NCBI GenBank assembly: GCA_003550305.1
Contig: QKYT01000012.1
Coordinates: forward strand, 431,911-479,422
Reading direction: 5' to 3'
DNA from: Glomus cerebriforme
Lineage: Eukaryota; Glomeromycota; Glomeromycetes; Glomerales; Glomeraceae
Length of the DNA stretch: 47,512 nt
The notes beneath the pieces are model-generated. The model did not search any database. It was not told the DNA's origin and saw only the letters and a program-made list of their open reading frames with translations. Of this stretch, positions 45,781 through 47,512 are shown in pieces. Within the stretch, counting starts at the first letter, position 1, and every line of letters starts with the position of its first letter. A program made the position numbers and the translations under genes.

Positions 45781-46136
45781 CACGGGATGTCTAGATACGG
45801 GTCACGTGAATTTTTACTATATGATAATTTATCACCCCCATGTCACACCTCCTGTTTTCATTTTTTCTATTTATTCTAGGGACTTAGAATTTTTTCAAGG
45901 TGTGAAATCCTATTCATCACATTTATTCGTCACATTATAATTTTAGCCGGATTTCATAATGCCGGCCTGAATAGCCTTTTTTGGAATATTGTCCTATATT
46001 ACATGATACAAAAAAAAGCAATTTTATTTCTCTCAAAAATCGAATTTTGGGTTACATAAAATTTCCAAAAAGGAAATTTTATTGCAGATCATTTAATTCC
46101 AGCCGGAATTATGACCCCATGTTCAGACACCCCGTG
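45781..46136. mobile_element. MITE-like element with terminal inverted repeats and TA flanks
   Basis: The left end CACGGGATGTCTAGATAC, continuing GGGTCA, is the inverted counterpart of the right end, whose reverse complement is CACGGGGTGTCTGAACATG, continuing GGGGTCA. About 25 bases pair with few differences. TA dinucleotides flank both ends (45779-45780 and 46137-46138), the duplication made by Tc1/mariner/pogo transposases. The 356-base interior has no coding frame but contains a second, inner inverted relation (AGCCGG words near 45947 and 46111). It also carries a CACGTG box (45803-45808). Class assignment rests on the TA flank and size and is inference. Confidence 0.7.
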
Positions 46137-46262
46137 TACAAATAGACATCGCCAATAGTTATTTATATTAAAAACTGTTCTATAGTTATACTTGCTACTC
46201 ATATTCAAAAAAAAAATTATAACAATATACTTGCTGATCATTTATTGTTGTAATTTTCTTTT

Positions 46263-47512
46263 TTAAATATGGATAATAAGTATATCTATAGTATATACAC
46301 AGATCCCAAAGATTTTTAAAGCAACCTTAGCTAATTCTTTATAATCACCTTCAACATACCTCCAAAACTTAAGTATATCATCACCAAATTGATTAAAAGT
46401 TTCATCATCAAATGGCACTACTTTATGATGATAATCTTCAAAATCCAATAATAATCTTCTTGGTCTTTTTTGAAACCATACTTTATAATAATATATCAAA
46501 TAACGTTCAAATGTAATATATGATAAATTATTAATTCTATTATTAAAGTATGTGAACTGATACTTTGAATGAAGCATAAAAGAAAGCAAAAGCAATGGTT
46601 GTTTCCACTGATTCCATCTTTTTTCTAATCGTTCAATCATTTTCTCTCCTAATTCAGTATCTGAAAATTGATTCCAATATTGAATAAAATATCCTAAAGC
46701 ATGGAGTACTTCAAAAAGACATGCATTGTCACTTTGAAGTTTATTCAAAATGCCACAATAAGGTAATAAAATATCTTGTAAAATTTCTATTATATTCCAC
46801 CAATTATTATTAAGAAATATTTTACAAATATTTGTGTTTAAGTAAAGTTTATTTGTATTACTTGTGGAACTTTCTTCTGAACGTTCATACCGAATTGCTA
46901 AATTCTAAATAGTTAATAAATAATAAATTAATTAAATATCATACTACTAATAAATAAGTAAATTATAATTAAAGAAATATATTTACATGCAAAGCTTGTT
47001 TAAAACAAATTAGATTTTTGAAACAAAAGTAATGGTTGTTCCATCTAGTCTATTTAGGAACTATAATTGAATAAAATTTGTTATATAACTCTTTTTGAAT
47101 CTCTTGCAATTTACCAATAAAATAGCTATTATTTCCATTTTTAAAATATGCGGCTACTGTAATTGCATCAGTTAATGCAGTTTTTAAAGCAGATGACTCC
47201 TTAAAAATGTCACAAATTGCTAATTGGCACTGATGTACAAAACATGGCAAAAATACAATGTAAGGATATTCTAATCGAAGCTGTCGTTTATAAGAAATAA
47301 GAAATTCAGAATATACTTTAATAAAATAATTTTAATTTAATTAATTATAAATTTCAATATACTCTAATTCTTATCATGCTTCAGCATAAGCTGCAGCGCT
47401 ATCAGAAACTATAGCATTTAGCTTTATGCCTAAATCTTCAGCATCTTTAATTAAATCCTTGATTTTAGGTATAATTTCAATCATACGCTCTCTTTCACTG
47501 CTAATATCTGAT
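46263..47512 (-). pseudogene. DUF659/hAT-type transposase relic, 5' end beyond the window, C terminus missing
   Basis: Reading from the right edge: KLNAIVSDSAAAYAEA, an AT-rich interruption (about 47290-47380), KRQLRLEYPYIVFLPCFVHQCQLAICDIFKES (about 47195-47290), then IIVPK*TRWNNHYFCF with a TAG at 47050. A plausible GT-AG intron (46986-46905) leads to NLAIRYERSEESS and the long frame ending FWRYVEGDYKELAKVALKIFGICVYT. These blocks and their order are typical of DUF659/hAT-like transposases of these fungi. The protein stops just where the C-terminal dimerisation region, normally with an ERLWS-type motif, should begin, so the copy looks truncated as well as interrupted. Confidence 0.78.

Overview
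The window is nuclear DNA of a eukaryote, most likely an AT-rich, transposon-laden fungus of the Glomeromycotina (arbuscular mycorrhizal, Rhizophagus-like). The reasons are a division-1 chitin synthase, a Cdc24-type exchange factor, short GT-AG introns (about 50-250 bases), a peroxisomal malate synthase, very AT-rich intergenic DNA, and decayed hAT/DUF659 transposases of a type I associate with these fungi. The species assignment is inference. All spliced models below were built by eye, by joining frames at visible splice sites and checking phase at every junction.

Layout. 1-5400 is a repeat zone: a stop-riddled hAT transposase (minus), an array of about eleven ~103-base tandem units flanked by mirror-image clusters of AATCTG/CAGATT words, then T-rich filler. 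5410-8521 holds two divergent paralogues encoding RING finger + ubiquitin-like + TerD fusion proteins. 8951-16766 carries a PP6/Sit4-type phosphatase (+), a His-rich conserved protein of unknown function (-), and the divergent pair Tma20/MCTS1 (-) and Ies6 (+). 16766-25569 holds CNOT11 (-) head to head with CCDC174 (+), then complex I subunit NDUFB3 (-) head to head with CDC24 (+). 26606-35000 has malate synthase (-), an intronless coiled-coil protein with an internal duplication (+), a HUT1-like nucleotide-sugar transporter broken by an assembly gap (-), and kynureninase (-). 35693-44328 carries chitin synthase (+), an unknown nuclear-looking protein (-), TMEM223 (+) and the twin-CX9C protein CHCHD5 (-). 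44329-47512 is another repeat zone with a ~356-base TA-flanked MITE and a DUF659/hAT transposase relic running off the window.

How the genes relate. There is no operon logic. Most genes are ordinary housekeeping genes: mRNA turnover and EJC-linked factors (CNOT11, CCDC174), translation reinitiation (Tma20), chromatin remodelling (Ies6), polarity (Cdc24) and wall synthesis (chitin synthase), mitochondria (NDUFB3, TMEM223, CHCHD5), glyoxylate cycle (malate synthase) and tryptophan/NAD metabolism (kynureninase). Several are head-to-head pairs sharing short promoters. The most distinctive content is the pair of RING-Ubl-TerD genes, which joins a bacterial-style stress domain to ubiquitin-system modules, and the orphan proteins at 29262 and 39831.
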